Assembly: GCF_022695985.1 (NCBI RefSeq) | Contig: NZ_JAAPBF010000067.1 | Span: 1 to 32,147 of the forward strand | DNA length: 32,147 nt | Direction of reading: 5' to 3' | Source: Streptomyces sp. NP-1717 | GTDB lineage: Bacteria; Actinomycetota; Actinomycetes; Streptomycetales; Streptomycetaceae | Shown here: piece by piece, positions 15,923 to 23,802 of the stretch | Numbering within the stretch: position 1 is the stretch's first letter | Layout of the letters: each line of letters opens with the position of its first letter | Translations under genes and position numbers: made by a program | Notes under the pieces: generated by a model | Told to the model about the DNA's origin: nothing | Database searches by the model: none | The model's input: only the letters and a program-made list of their open reading frames with translations

Positions 15923-16198
15923 ATGCGCGAGGCGGGCCTCACAGCTCTTGAGGCGTTGGGGATGGTGACCATGACCCTGGCCGCCCAAACGGTGATCCTC
16001 GGTCTGCTCGACCCGGATTCGGAACTGGTGTGGGGCATCTTCGACCGGGTCCCCGGCGGCCGTACCGGCCGGATGATCCTCCTTGGACTGGTCGCGCTCG
16101 TCGCCGCGGTGGCCGGTGGCTGGGCTCACACCCGCCGCGCACAGGACACCGAGCGCGCCGGTGGTTCCGGCGCCATCCGCAGCCGGGAACCGGCCTGA
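15923..16198 (+). CDS. small two-helix membrane protein, unknown
   Basis: A 91-residue protein with two predicted membrane spans (LTALEALGMVTMTLAAQTVI and MILLGLVALVAAVAGGWA), separated by about 25 residues, and a polar charged tail. ATG 15923 has GGAG 7 bases upstream; an in-frame start 72 bases earlier lacks one. I do not recognise the family. It is divergent from the histidine kinase gene and lies 64 bases before the secreted peptidase gene, so it could be a target of the two-component system or share a transcript with the peptidase. Confidence 0.65.
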   Translation: MREAGLTALEALGMVTMTLAAQTVILGLLDPDSELVWGIFDRVPGGRTGRMILLGLVALVAAVAGGWAHTRRAQDTERAGGSGAIRSREPA

Positions 16199-16262
16199 CG
16201 ACCACGGCACGCAGTTGGCGGCGGGCGTTCCGCCCCCGTGTACCCCCTCAGGAGGACAGCAG

Positions 16263-17729
16263 ATGCGCAGAACACTGGCTCTCGCCCTCGCCGCCACCGC
16301 GGTGGCGGCGACCGCGATACCCGGAGCGCGGGCGGCGGCGCCCGACGCCTTCCGGGCACCGGACACCGTGCGGTGGGGGCCGTGCCCGGAGGATGTCGCC
16401 GCACCCCGTCTGGAGTGCTCGACGCTCGAAGTCCCCCTGGACTACCGGCATCCGGACGGCCGGCAGATCGATGTCGCGATCTCCCGGCTGGCGAGCGAGA
16501 AGCCGTCGCAGCGCCGCGGCGTGCTGCTGACCAATCCGGGCGGCCCCGGCGCCGGAGGGCTCCTCTACCCGGCCCTTCTCGCCGCCGTCGGGCTGCCGCA
16601 GGAGGTGCTGGACTCCTACGACCTGATCGGCCTCGACCCACGTGGCACCGGCCGCAGCACGCCGGTGACGTGCGATCTGACCCCTGAACAGCAGGCACGC
16701 CGCAACTTCCCGCCGTACGCGCACACCGCGGCCGATGTCGCACGGGAGGCGGGGAACGCACGGACCGTCGCCGGGCAGTGCGCCACCTCGCGGACAGCGT
16801 GGATGCTGCCGCACACCACCACCGCGAACACCGCACGCGACATGGACCGGATCCGGGCGGCGCTGGGCGAGCCGAAGATCTCGTACCTCGGCGCCTCCTA
16901 CGGCACCTACCTCGGAGCGGTGTACACGACGAAGTTCCCCGAGCGCAGCGACCGCGTCGTGCTCGACAGCAACCTGGGCCCCGGCGGTTACGACGTCACC
17001 GCCATGCGGTCGTTCGCCCGTGGACTGGAGGACCGCTTCCCGGACTTCGCGGCCTTCGCCGCCGCGCACCCCGAGTACGGTCTGGGCACCACACCGGAGC
17101 AGGTGACCGCGAAGTTCTTCGATCTGGCGAAGCGGCTGGAGGCGAAGCCGGTCCACGGCGTCGACGGGACGTATTTCCGCGGGCTGACATTCGAGCGCCT
17201 CTACAGCGATGCGCTCCTCCCTCAGCTGGCCGAGGACTGGAAGGCGCTCGACAGCGGGCGGCCGTTGCCGGATCCCCCGCCGGCGGGGGACTACGACAAC
17301 TCCATGTCCGCCCGCTTGCACGTGATCTGCGGCGACACACGCTGGCCGGAGACTGTCCGGGATTACCAGCGCAATGCCGCGGTCGACCGGCTGCGCCACC
17401 CGATGCTGGGTGGGTCCACAGGGAGCATCGGACCGTGCGCGTACTGGCCGGACAAGCGGGTCGAACCGCCGGTGCGCATCGGTGACCGGGGTCCGTCGAA
17501 CGTGCTCGTCGTACAGAACGAGCGGGACCCGGGGACACCGCTGGCCGGCGCTCGGAAGCTACGGCAGGCGCTCGGGCAACGGGCCACGATGGTGACGGTC
17601 GACGAGGGGGGCCACGGTGTCTACCTCGCCGGCCACAACTCGTGCGCGAACGACGCGGTGACGAGATTCCTGACCGACGGGCAGCGCCCGGAGCGAGACC
17701 TGGCTTGCGGGCGGGAACCGAGCAAGTAG
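16263..17729 (+). CDS. secreted TAP-type alpha/beta hydrolase (tripeptidyl aminopeptidase family)
   Basis: A 488-residue exported serine peptidase-like protein. The Sec signal spans about residues 1-25 (MRRTLALALAATAVAATAIP, GARA cleavage). Family hallmarks follow: RWGPCPE, LECSTLEVPLDYRHPDGRQI, LLTNPGGPGAGG (oxyanion region), DLIGLDPRGTGRSTPV, then the nucleophile elbow GASYG with Ser212. The C-terminal TAP domain has the acid in VVQNERDPGTPL and the histidine in VDEGGHGVYL. Two cysteine pairs typical of the family are visible (CPED...CST and CDL...GQC). GGAGGA lies 7 bases before ATG 16263. Streptomyces relatives release tripeptides from N-termini of secreted proteins; the exact specificity here is not proven. 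Confidence 0.92.
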   Translation: MRRTLALALAATAVAATAIPGARAAAPDAFRAPDTVRWGPCPEDVAAPRLECSTLEVPLDYRHPDGRQIDVAISRLASEKPSQRRGVLLTNPGGPGAGGLLYPALLAAVGLPQEVLDSYDLIGLDPRGTGRSTPVTCDLTPEQQARRNFPPYAHTAADVAREAGNARTVAGQCATSRTAWMLPHTTTANTARDMDRIRAALGEPKISYLGASYGTYLGAVYTTKFPERSDRVVLDSNLGPGGYDVTAMRSFARGLEDRFPDFAAFAAAHPEYGLGTTPEQVTAKFFDLAKRLEAKPVHGVDGTYFRGLTFERLYSDALLPQLAEDWKALDSGRPLPDPPPAGDYDNSMSARLHVICGDTRWPETVRDYQRNAAVDRLRHPMLGGSTGSIGPCAYWPDKRVEPPVRIGDRGPSNVLVVQNERDPGTPLAGARKLRQALGQRATMVTVDEGGHGVYLAGHNSCANDAVTRFLTDGQRPERDLACGREPSK

Positions 17730-17762
17730 CGGCCGCCGGGTGGAGGTGCGGACCGACCTCCC

Positions 17763-17796
17763 CCGCTGCCGGTAGCCCGAGGGTTACCGGCAGCGG
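17763..17796. terminator. bidirectional hairpin terminator
   Basis: A 12-bp perfect stem, CCGCTGCCGGTA (17763-17774) with TACCGGCAGCGG (17785-17796), and a 10-base loop. It lies 33 bases after the peptidase stop and between convergent genes. There is no T-tract, which is common for Streptomyces terminators. Confidence 0.8.
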
Positions 17797-17898
17797 ACAC
17801 CAAGGCGAGCTGGGCGGGGGCATCGCACATCCCCGCTCTGGCAGCACACCCGCGGTTCACCCTGGCCGGTGTGGCGACGCGGCACGAGGCGAACCGCG

Positions 17899-18801
17899 TC
17901 ATGCGGCGCGTTCGGACCGGACCAGTTCGCGGGCGCGCGGCGCGACCTCGTGACCGAACAGGTTCAGGTCGGCGGGCTCGTCCGAGGCGAGGATGAACCC
18001 GGAAACGCCGAACCGCAGGGCGAGGTCGGCGATCTGTTCGGCCCAGTCGCCGGGAGTCCCCTCCAACAGCCCGCCGCCGGCGCCGGTCGTGAACCGGCCG
18101 CTCAGATTGAGCAAGCGGCTGACCGCAGCGGGCTCACGACCGGCGCCGGCGGCGGCCTCGTCGATCTGCTCGTTCATCGCGTCGAGCGATGCGGGGCCGT
18201 CGGGCAGGAATCCGAGCGAGGGCAGCCAGCCGTCGGCGATCCGGCCGGTCAGCCGGAGCATGCGCGGCTTGTAGGCACCGATGCGGATCGGAATTGGATG
18301 GGCGGGCGCGGGCCCCCGCTTCGCGCCGCTCACGCTGTAGAACTCCCCCTCGATCCGGAGGGGGCCGGACTCGTCGGTGGCCCACAGTCCCCGGATCACG
18401 GCCACTGCCTCCTCCACCGCCCGCACGGCTTGGGCCGGCTCCAGCCGGCGGCCTCCCATCGCGACGATGCCGTCCCAGAACGCACCCGCGCCGATGCCCA
18501 GTTCGACCCGCCCGCCGGTGAGCCGGTCCAGGCTCGCGGCGGCGCGGGCCAGTACGGCCGGGGGACGCAGCGGAAGACTCAGTACATTGCCGCTGATGCG
18601 GATCCGTTCGGTACGTGCCGCGACGTACGACATCAGGGTCCAGGTGTCCTGGAACGCCGACTGGTAGGGGTGGTCCTGGAAGCTGACGAGGTCGAGTCCG
18701 GCCCGCTCGGATGTCAGGGCCAGCTCCACCGGCGCCTGAGGCGGGCGGGCGGCGGGGGTGACGAAGCTGCCGAACCACAGTTCGTGGCCGTAGTCGGTCA
18801 T
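17899..18801 (-). CDS. LLM-class (F420-type) oxidoreductase
   Basis: A 300-residue luciferase-like TIM-barrel enzyme. Family marks: ELWFGSFVTPAARPP at the N-terminus, LDLVSFQDHPYQSAFQDTW, the conserved region TERIRISGNVLSLPLRPPAV, then LARAAASLDRLTGGRVELGI and GAGAFW, and the C-terminal GTPGDWAEQIADLALRFGVS followed by GFILAS. This is the pattern of F420- or FMN-dependent members rather than true luciferases. GGAGG stands 7 bases before ATG 18801. The gene is monocistronic by spacing: glsA ends 213 bases upstream on the same strand, and the peptidase converges from the left. Substrate unknown. Confidence 0.9.
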   Translation of the reverse strand: MTDYGHELWFGSFVTPAARPPQAPVELALTSERAGLDLVSFQDHPYQSAFQDTWTLMSYVAARTERIRISGNVLSLPLRPPAVLARAAASLDRLTGGRVELGIGAGAFWDGIVAMGGRRLEPAQAVRAVEEAVAVIRGLWATDESGPLRIEGEFYSVSGAKRGPAPAHPIPIRIGAYKPRMLRLTGRIADGWLPSLGFLPDGPASLDAMNEQIDEAAAGAGREPAAVSRLLNLSGRFTTGAGGGLLEGTPGDWAEQIADLALRFGVSGFILASDEPADLNLFGHEVAPRARELVRSERAA

Positions 18802-19014
18802 GGGTTGCCTCCTCCGGAGTGGTTCGAGTGGAGCGTCAAGAAAGAGGATTGAGAGCGCGTCATTCGCGTGTGTTCCTTCGGCGCGTCAGTCGCCTTTCGG
18901 GGCCCGTTGAGTGACGGGCGGCCTGCCGAATGATCGGGTGACCGATGCCTGGGCGCGCCGCCGTCGCATGCCGGGTCGCCGACCGCGCCACGTCCTGGCT
19001 GGGGGTGGGGCCGG

Positions 19015-20247
19015 TCAGACAGCGTCCGGGTAGCTGCCGTCTCCCAGATCGGGGTTCGGCAGCACTCCCGAGGGGTCCCGGACGGCGACCTTGCGTCCGT
19101 CCAGCCGCAGTCGGCGCAGTCCTTCGAGCGACATGCGACGGCCGAGATCGGAGAAGGAATGCACCCTGGTGACGTCCAGAACCACGTCGGCCGGGCCGTC
19201 CGAGCCGGCCATCAGGTCCAAAAGCTCCGAAGCGGCGGTGAGTTGGACGTTGCCCCGCAGGGCGAAGGTGACCGTGTCCCGTGACTCGCTCACGTCGACG
19301 GCGTCGAGCCTGCCCTGGTCGGAGGCGAACAGGTGCATCCCCATGTCCCGGGAGAGCCGTTCGAAGGCGCGACGTCCTCGCTGGCTGTTGCCGTGGGAGT
19401 CCAGGCGCGGGGAGAAGGTTCCGATGCCCACCCGGTCGGGCAGGACGCCGACGATGCCACCGGCGACGCCGCTCTTGGCGGGGATGCCCACGCGGGTGAG
19501 CCAGTCGCCCGCCGCGTCGTACATCCCGGCCGCGGCCATCACGGCCATGACGTGCCGGGCGACGGCGGGGTCCATGATCCGTTCGCCGGTGACGGGCTGG
19601 ATCCCTCCGGTGGCGAGGGTCGCGGCCATCACGGAGAGGTCCCGGACGCTGACCAGGATCGAGCACTGGCGGGTATATCCCTCGACGACGGCGGGCACGT
19701 CCCCGTCGAGAACGCCGTAGGTGCGCAGCATGTAGGCGAGGGCGAGGTTACGGTGCGCGGAGGCGAGTTCCGAGGCGCACACACGCTCGTCGACCCGCAG
19801 CTCCCGTCCCGCGAGGCGGGAGAAGAACGTCACGGCGCGGTCGACGCGGTCGCCCTGGCCGGCCTCCGCGCCGACCAGGAGCGAATGCGTGGTGATCGCT
19901 CCGGCGTTGATCATCGGGTTCTTGGGCCGGTGGGTCTCCCCTTCGAGGGAGAGCTCGTTGAACGCCTCGCCGGACGGCTCGACCCCGACGGCGTCCAGGA
20001 CTCGGTCGAGGCCGCGATCGATGATGGCCGCCGCATAGGCGAACGGCTTGGAGATCGACTGGATGGAGAACTCCGTGTCGGCGTCGCCGGCGGCGTAGGT
20101 GCGACCGAGGGTCGTGGTCAGCGCCATACCGAAGGGTTCCGGATCGGCTTCGGCGAGCTCGGGGATGTAGTCGGCGTTGGCGCCACTGGTGTCGTCACGC
20201 AGGCTGTCGAGCACTTCGTCCAGGTAGTCGGGCACAGGAGTTTTCAT
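19015..20247 (-). CDS. glsA: glutaminase with C-terminal STAS domain
   Basis: A 410-residue cytoplasmic glutaminase converting L-glutamine to glutamate and ammonia. The beta-lactamase-like domain (about 1-305) shows the catalytic motif SISK (Ser64, Lys67), EAFNELSLEGETHRPKNPMI followed by NAGAI, CSILVSVRDLS, the Tyr in AAGMYDAAGDWLTRVG and the SGVAGG loop. Residues about 315-400 form a STAS domain (VTFALRGNVQLTAASELLDL, ADVVLDVTRVHSFSDLG), as known for actinobacterial and mammalian-type long glutaminases, where it may act in regulation or oligomerisation. The Ser/Thr that anti-sigma-antagonist STAS domains have phosphorylated is present as S-F-S in VHSFSDLG. AGAGGG precedes the ATG. It seems monocistronic; the two MITE-like elements lie upstream. 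Confidence 0.93.
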   Translation of the reverse strand: MKTPVPDYLDEVLDSLRDDTSGANADYIPELAEADPEPFGMALTTTLGRTYAAGDADTEFSIQSISKPFAYAAAIIDRGLDRVLDAVGVEPSGEAFNELSLEGETHRPKNPMINAGAITTHSLLVGAEAGQGDRVDRAVTFFSRLAGRELRVDERVCASELASAHRNLALAYMLRTYGVLDGDVPAVVEGYTRQCSILVSVRDLSVMAATLATGGIQPVTGERIMDPAVARHVMAVMAAAGMYDAAGDWLTRVGIPAKSGVAGGIVGVLPDRVGIGTFSPRLDSHGNSQRGRRAFERLSRDMGMHLFASDQGRLDAVDVSESRDTVTFALRGNVQLTAASELLDLMAGSDGPADVVLDVTRVHSFSDLGRRMSLEGLRRLRLDGRKVAVRDPSGVLPNPDLGDGSYPDAV

Positions 20248-20385
20248 GAGGCAGGTCCCTCTGTCACTGGCGGGAGAGGCGTCGCGGCAGGAGGCTTCGG
20301 TGTGCGCGTCGCCCGGCTGCCCCCGCTCTCGTCGGAGGCGGGGTGGTCATTCTCGTATGAAGGCTGTCTGTTCTCGTCGCTCCCT

Positions 20386-20550
20386 GAGGGCTGTGCCGTA
20401 ATCCCCGGCGGGCGCGCGACGACAGCTACGGCACCTCGCCGCGTTGTCGGACTCGTCCAAGTACGTCCAGTACGAGCACGATCCTCCGCCTTGCGACGCA
20501 CCGCACCAGACGCCCCGGGCTGATCCCCGAAGATCCGCCGGACAGGCCCT
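20386..20550. mobile_element. MITE-like element 1 (degenerate ends)
   Basis: An element of about 165 bp with outward ends AGGGCTGTGCCGTAATC (from 20387) and, read inward from the right, AGGGCCTGTCCGGCGGATC (ending near 20550), which match only partly. Its interior shares two 14-base cores with element 2: TCGCCGCGTTGTCG (20436-20449) and CCTCCGCCTTGCGA (20483-20496). From recall, this interior recurs in many Streptomyces genomes. It has no coding capacity I would trust. Confidence 0.5.
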
Positions 20551-20714
20551 AGGGGGTGTCTTGCCGATCTTGCCGGGCTCGCGGTCCCTGGCACGCACGT
20601 TCGCCGCGTTGTCGTCGGTCGGCATGGCTCCGCCATGCCTCCCTCCTCCGCCTTGCGATCGCACGCACCAGACCCCGCTCCCTGATCCGGCCTGATCGAC
20701 AAGACACCCCCTAG
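20549..20714. mobile_element. MITE-like element 2 with CTAG ends
   Basis: A 166-bp element bounded by inverted repeats CTAGGGGGTGTCTTG (20549-20563) and CAAGACACCCCCTAG (20700-20714), identical over 15 bp and similar for about 12 more (CGATC and GCCGG blocks). The cores shared with element 1 are at 20601-20614 and 20645-20658. A small inner hairpin, GGCATGGC/GCCATGCC, lies at 20621-20639. No transposase is encoded, so it would have moved in trans. The last CTAG supplies the TAG stop of the minus-strand hydrolase. Confidence 0.65.
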
Positions 20715-21550
20715 CCGAGGAAGGAGCGGAGGGCTGAATTGACCTCGTCCGCGTGCGTCCAGAGCAACCCGTGCGGGGCGCCCTCGATCTCCACGTACTG
20801 CGCCTTGGGCAAGTCCCGCCTGAATCGGCGGGCGGTGGCGTCGATGGGCAGGATCTTGTCGGCCGTGCCGTGCAGGATCAGAGCCGGTTTGCCGCTGTCG
20901 CGGACCGCTTCGACGTCGGTGCGGAAGTCTTCGATCCAGGCGGAGACGACCGCGTGGGCCGCCACGGGGGCACTCGATATAGCCACGTTCCAGCTCGCGG
21001 TGACGGCTTCCTGGCTGATCCGACTGCCGAGGTTCTCCTCCAGATCGTAGAAGTCCGAGAAGAACCGCGTGTACCAGGCGTACCGATCGCCTCTCGCCGC
21101 CGCCTCGATTCCGTCGAAGACCTCCTGCGGCACACCCTCGGGATTGTCGTCCCGGGCGACGAGGAAAGGCTCCAGCGAGGCCAGGAACGCCAACTTGGCG
21201 ACCCTTTCATGGCCGAACCGCGATACGTAACGGGCGAGTTCACCCGTCCCCATCGAGAAGCCCACCAGGACGACGTCGCGAAGGTCGAGCGTCTCCAGCA
21301 CGGTGTTCAGATCCGCGGCGAAGGTGTCGTAGTCGTAACCGGAGTTCACCTTCGACGACTTACCGAATCCCCGGCGGTCGTAGGTGATGACGCGGTATCC
21401 GGCGGCCAGGAGACTTCGCGTCTGGCGCTCCCAGCTGTGACCGTTCAGCGGATATCCGTGAATCAGGACGACGGGCTGACCCTCGCCCTGATCCTCGTAG
21501 TAGAGCTCGACCGGCGTGCTGTTCTCGGCCCCTACGGTGATGTACCCCAT
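20711..21550 (-). CDS. alpha/beta hydrolase, cofactor-free haloperoxidase/arylesterase type
   Basis: A 279-residue enzyme. It has the oxyanion strand VVLIHGYPLNGHSWERQ, the family strand YRVITYDRRGFGKSSK, the nucleophile elbow GFSMG with Ser99 (DVVLVGFSMGTGELARYVSR), the acid in LILHGTADKILPI and the histidine in EGAPHGLLWTHADEVN. This is the arrangement of bacterial non-haem chloroperoxidases, which are mainly esterases with perhydrolase side activity. No signal peptide. GAGGGAAG lies before ATG 21550. The final codon is followed by TAG at 20713-20711, which belongs to the terminal repeat of MITE-like element 2. A likely promoter lies at 21770-21798 with a leader of about 210 bases. Confidence 0.92.
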   Translation of the reverse strand: MGYITVGAENSTPVELYYEDQGEGQPVVLIHGYPLNGHSWERQTRSLLAAGYRVITYDRRGFGKSSKVNSGYDYDTFAADLNTVLETLDLRDVVLVGFSMGTGELARYVSRFGHERVAKLAFLASLEPFLVARDDNPEGVPQEVFDGIEAAARGDRYAWYTRFFSDFYDLEENLGSRISQEAVTASWNVAISSAPVAAHAVVSAWIEDFRTDVEAVRDSGKPALILHGTADKILPIDATARRFRRDLPKAQYVEIEGAPHGLLWTHADEVNSALRSFLG

Positions 21551-21658
21551 TTACTTCCCTCTTCCTGGTCGATCCGGGCGCCGAGGCCCGGCGGATCAGC
21601 CCAGGCACCCGCAGCCGCCCGCCTCGATGAGGGCGATCGCCGTGCCCGGTCCGGCTGT

Positions 21659-21736
21659 TCAGTGGCTGACTCTGCTACGGGACTGGTACAGCAGGTCCTG
21701 GTAGTCGGGGTGCCGGGCGATCCATCCCGCGGTCAT
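21659..21736 (-). CDS. 25-codon reading frame in hydrolase leader
   Basis: ATG 21736 opens a frame beginning MTAGWIARHPDYQDLLYQ and closing at 21659. A G-rich run (GGGGGG) lies just before the ATG, though spacing is short. It starts about 27 bases after the predicted transcription start and ends 108 bases before the hydrolase ATG. It may be a leader peptide or a remnant. The coding pattern is good (acidic, aromatic residues, no rare codons), but length makes this uncertain. Confidence 0.35.
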   Translation of the reverse strand: MTAGWIARHPDYQDLLYQSRSRVSH

Positions 21737-21769
21737 GTCCCCCCAAGTCCCCCGCGTGGCTCTCGCCGC

Positions 21770-21800
21770 ACGTTAGTGCAAGTCAGTTGATCCATCAACT
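21770..21800 (-). promoter_or_regulatory. promoter overlapped by a 16-bp palindrome
   Basis: On the minus strand TTGATG (21798-21793) and TAACGT (21775-21770) are separated by 17 bases, a good housekeeping promoter for the hydrolase. The perfect palindrome AGTTGATCCATCAACT (21785-21800) covers the -35 element, so a repressor there would shut the promoter. No regulator is adjacent except the AraC-type gene ending at 21883, and AraC proteins usually bind direct repeats. Confidence 0.6.
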
Positions 21801-21882
21801 TATTCCAACCGCGGGCGGGACCGGCCCGCTTACCGCACGGCATCGCCCATGACGGTCGGGCAGGTGCTCGGGATCCCGCCGG

Positions 21883-22899
21883 TTACGCCTTGGCGACACC
21901 CACCGCGGCACCGCTGGTACAACTGTCGCGGTTATGACGCGTGTCCGCGTCGCCGGCAGTGGCGTCGGCGGGCGGTGGCTGCCGTGCCTGGTTCCGGAAC
22001 TGTGCGGGCGATGAGCCGACCACGCGGCGGAACGTGGTGCTGAACGCGCTCTCGGACAGGTAGCCCGTGGCCCGTGCGAGCTCGGAGATCGACAGGGTGT
22101 CGCGGGCGAGGGCGTCGCGCGCGAGGCCCATGCGCCATTGGATCAGGTACTCCAACGGCGGGACGCCAACGTGGCTCTTGAAAGCCTTGGCGAACGCGGA
22201 ACGCGACATGTGGCTGATCTCGGCAAGCTCCTGGAGGCTCCAGGAGTGGGCCACGTCCGCGTGCACAGCACGTAGGGCGGCACCGATGCCGTCCTCGTTC
22301 AGGGCGCCCAGCCAGCCGGTGGGCCGGTCTGCCTGACCGGCGTGGACGCGCAGCATGTGCACGAGCAGGATCTGTGCGAGATGGTTCTGCACCAGCGGAC
22401 CGCCGGCGGCGGCGACCCCGACCTCGGTGGCCAGGAGGTCGATCAGCTGCGCGAGCCGCCCGCCATGAGGATCGGCCACGCGGACCACCACGAGCGGCGG
22501 CAGAAGATCGGTCAGCAGAGCCGCGTTCCTGTCGTCGAAGGCGATGTGCCCGACGCAGAGGTAGAGGTTTTCCTCGGACTCCGGGCCGATCCGCACGAAC
22601 CCGTCTTCGGCACCCGCCAACACCGGCTCCGCAGGGCGCGGGCTCGCGTCGGGCGTGCCGGCCAGCACGTAAGGAGGCGGGTTGCCCAGCATGAAGGTGT
22701 CACCCTCCCGCAGGACCACCGGCTCATGCCCTTCGAGGATCAACCAGCAGGTGCCGCGCACGACGCCCCCGATCCGCACGTGCGGGAACGGCTCGAAGCG
22801 CAGGGCCCACTCCCCCGCGGCCAGGAGACTGGGCCCGATCACCGTGCGGGGCCGGAGCAGGCCGATCGCGTCAGCCACTGGATCCCCAAAGCCGAGCAC
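21883..22899 (-). CDS. AraC-family regulator with cupin sensor domain
   Basis: A 338-residue regulator. Residues about 1-190 form an AraC-type cupin (Cupin_6-like: FEPFPHVRIGGVVRGTCWLI, VVLREGDTFMLGNPPPYVLA). Two helix-turn-helix units follow at about 225-315: WSLQELAEISHMSRSAFAKA, FKSHVGVPPLEYLIQWRMGL, then LSISELARATGYLSESAFST followed by TFRRVVGSSPAQFR. GTG 22899 is chosen because AGGAGG (22913-22908) stands 8 bases before it; the GTG three codons upstream overlaps that site. It is divergent from the SDR gene at 23022, an arrangement in which such AraC proteins usually activate the neighbouring reductase. A low-complexity tail follows the second motif. Confidence 0.9.
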   Translation of the reverse strand: MLGFGDPVADAIGLLRPRTVIGPSLLAAGEWALRFEPFPHVRIGGVVRGTCWLILEGHEPVVLREGDTFMLGNPPPYVLAGTPDASPRPAEPVLAGAEDGFVRIGPESEENLYLCVGHIAFDDRNAALLTDLLPPLVVVRVADPHGGRLAQLIDLLATEVGVAAAGGPLVQNHLAQILLVHMLRVHAGQADRPTGWLGALNEDGIGAALRAVHADVAHSWSLQELAEISHMSRSAFAKAFKSHVGVPPLEYLIQWRMGLARDALARDTLSISELARATGYLSESAFSTTFRRVVGSSPAQFRNQARQPPPADATAGDADTRHNRDSCTSGAAVGVAKA

Positions 22900-22930
22900 C
22901 GACGGCACCTCCTGGACGATACGTAAAGAA

Positions 22931-22945
22931 ATGCGGACTCCGCAT
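22931..22945. promoter_or_regulatory. 15-bp perfect palindrome in AraC/SDR spacer
   Basis: ATGCGGA-C-TCCGCAT, 7-bp arms around one base, midway between the divergent AraC and SDR genes. The form resembles TetR-type operators more than AraC sites. It lies about 30 bases upstream of the AraC GTG. Confidence 0.65.
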
Positions 22946-22947
22946 CA

Positions 22948-22960
22948 TGGATAGTATCCA
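22948..22960. promoter_or_regulatory. 13-bp palindrome TGGATAGTATCCA
   Basis: TGGATA-G-TATCCA begins 3 bases after the palindrome at 22931-22945. It contains TAGTAT (22952-22957), a possible -10 element for the SDR gene, so binding here could control that promoter. Confidence 0.55.
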
Positions 22961-23021
22961 CGATCTCCCGCAGGATCGATATCGAACGGATCGGGATCGA
23001 GAGAGTGACGGAGACACCCAC

Positions 23022-23774
23022 ATGGGACAGCTGGAAGGCAAGACGTCGGTGGTCACCGGGGGCAGCACCGGTATCGGTCTGGCCACCGCCGTACGGCTCG
23101 CGGACGAGGGCGCGTACGTGTTCGTCACCGGCCGACGCCAGTCCGAACTGGAGGCGGCCGTCAAGACCGTCGGAGCAGACCGGGCCACCGCGGTCGTCGG
23201 CGACATCTCGAAGCCGGAGGATCTGGACCGGCTCTACGAGGCCGTCCGGGCGCGAGGCGGGGGTCTGGACGTGCTCGTGGCGAACGCGGCGGTCGGCGCG
23301 TTCGTGACGCTGGAACAGACCACCGAGGAGCACTTCGACCAGACCTTCGATGTCAACGTCCGAGGCACGCTGTTCACCGTGAAGAAGGCGTTGCCGCTGC
23401 TCAACGACGGAGCCTCGGTCGTCCTGGTCGGTTCGACGGCCGGCGACCGTGGGGTGGAGGCGTTCGGTGCGTACGCGGCGTCAAAGGCGGCCGTCCGGTC
23501 GTTCGCGCGTACGTGGTCCAACGAGCTCAAGGACCGCGGCATCCGGGTCAACGTGATCTCGCCGGCATGGATCGAGACTCCCGGCGGCACTGCCGCTTTC
23601 GGCGACGAGGAGACGGCCCGGGCCGTCAGGGAGAACGTCGCCGTGACCGTGGCCAAGGGCCGCATGGGTCAGCCGGAGGAGGCCGCCGCGGTCGTGGCCT
23701 TCCTCGCCTCGGAACAGAGCAGCTACGTCGTCGGCGCGAACATCTACGTCGACGGTGGCACGAACCAGATCTGA
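23022..23774 (+). CDS. short-chain dehydrogenase/reductase (SDR)
   Basis: A 250-residue classical SDR. The cofactor motif TGGSTGIG is at residues 12-19, with the Arg pair in VTGRRQ favouring NADP(H). NAA follows in VLVANAAVG. The catalytic set is Ser138 (VLVGSTAG), Tyr151 and Lys155 (AYAASKAA). The C-terminus ends in GANIYVDGGTNQI, usual for the family. GGAG lies 9 bases before ATG 23022; an earlier in-frame ATG at 22947 falls inside the promoter palindrome. It is divergent from the AraC gene. Substrate unknown. Confidence 0.93.
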   Translation: MGQLEGKTSVVTGGSTGIGLATAVRLADEGAYVFVTGRRQSELEAAVKTVGADRATAVVGDISKPEDLDRLYEAVRARGGGLDVLVANAAVGAFVTLEQTTEEHFDQTFDVNVRGTLFTVKKALPLLNDGASVVLVGSTAGDRGVEAFGAYAASKAAVRSFARTWSNELKDRGIRVNVISPAWIETPGGTAAFGDEETARAVRENVAVTVAKGRMGQPEEAAAVVAFLASEQSSYVVGANIYVDGGTNQI

Positions 23775-23802
23775 GCAGGCCCACATGGCGGGTGCCATCT
23801 GA

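Noticed and set aside
20244..20702. Frames of 80-150 codons within the MITE-like elements
   Set aside because: They are not conserved in type between the two elements and change frame across the shared cores.
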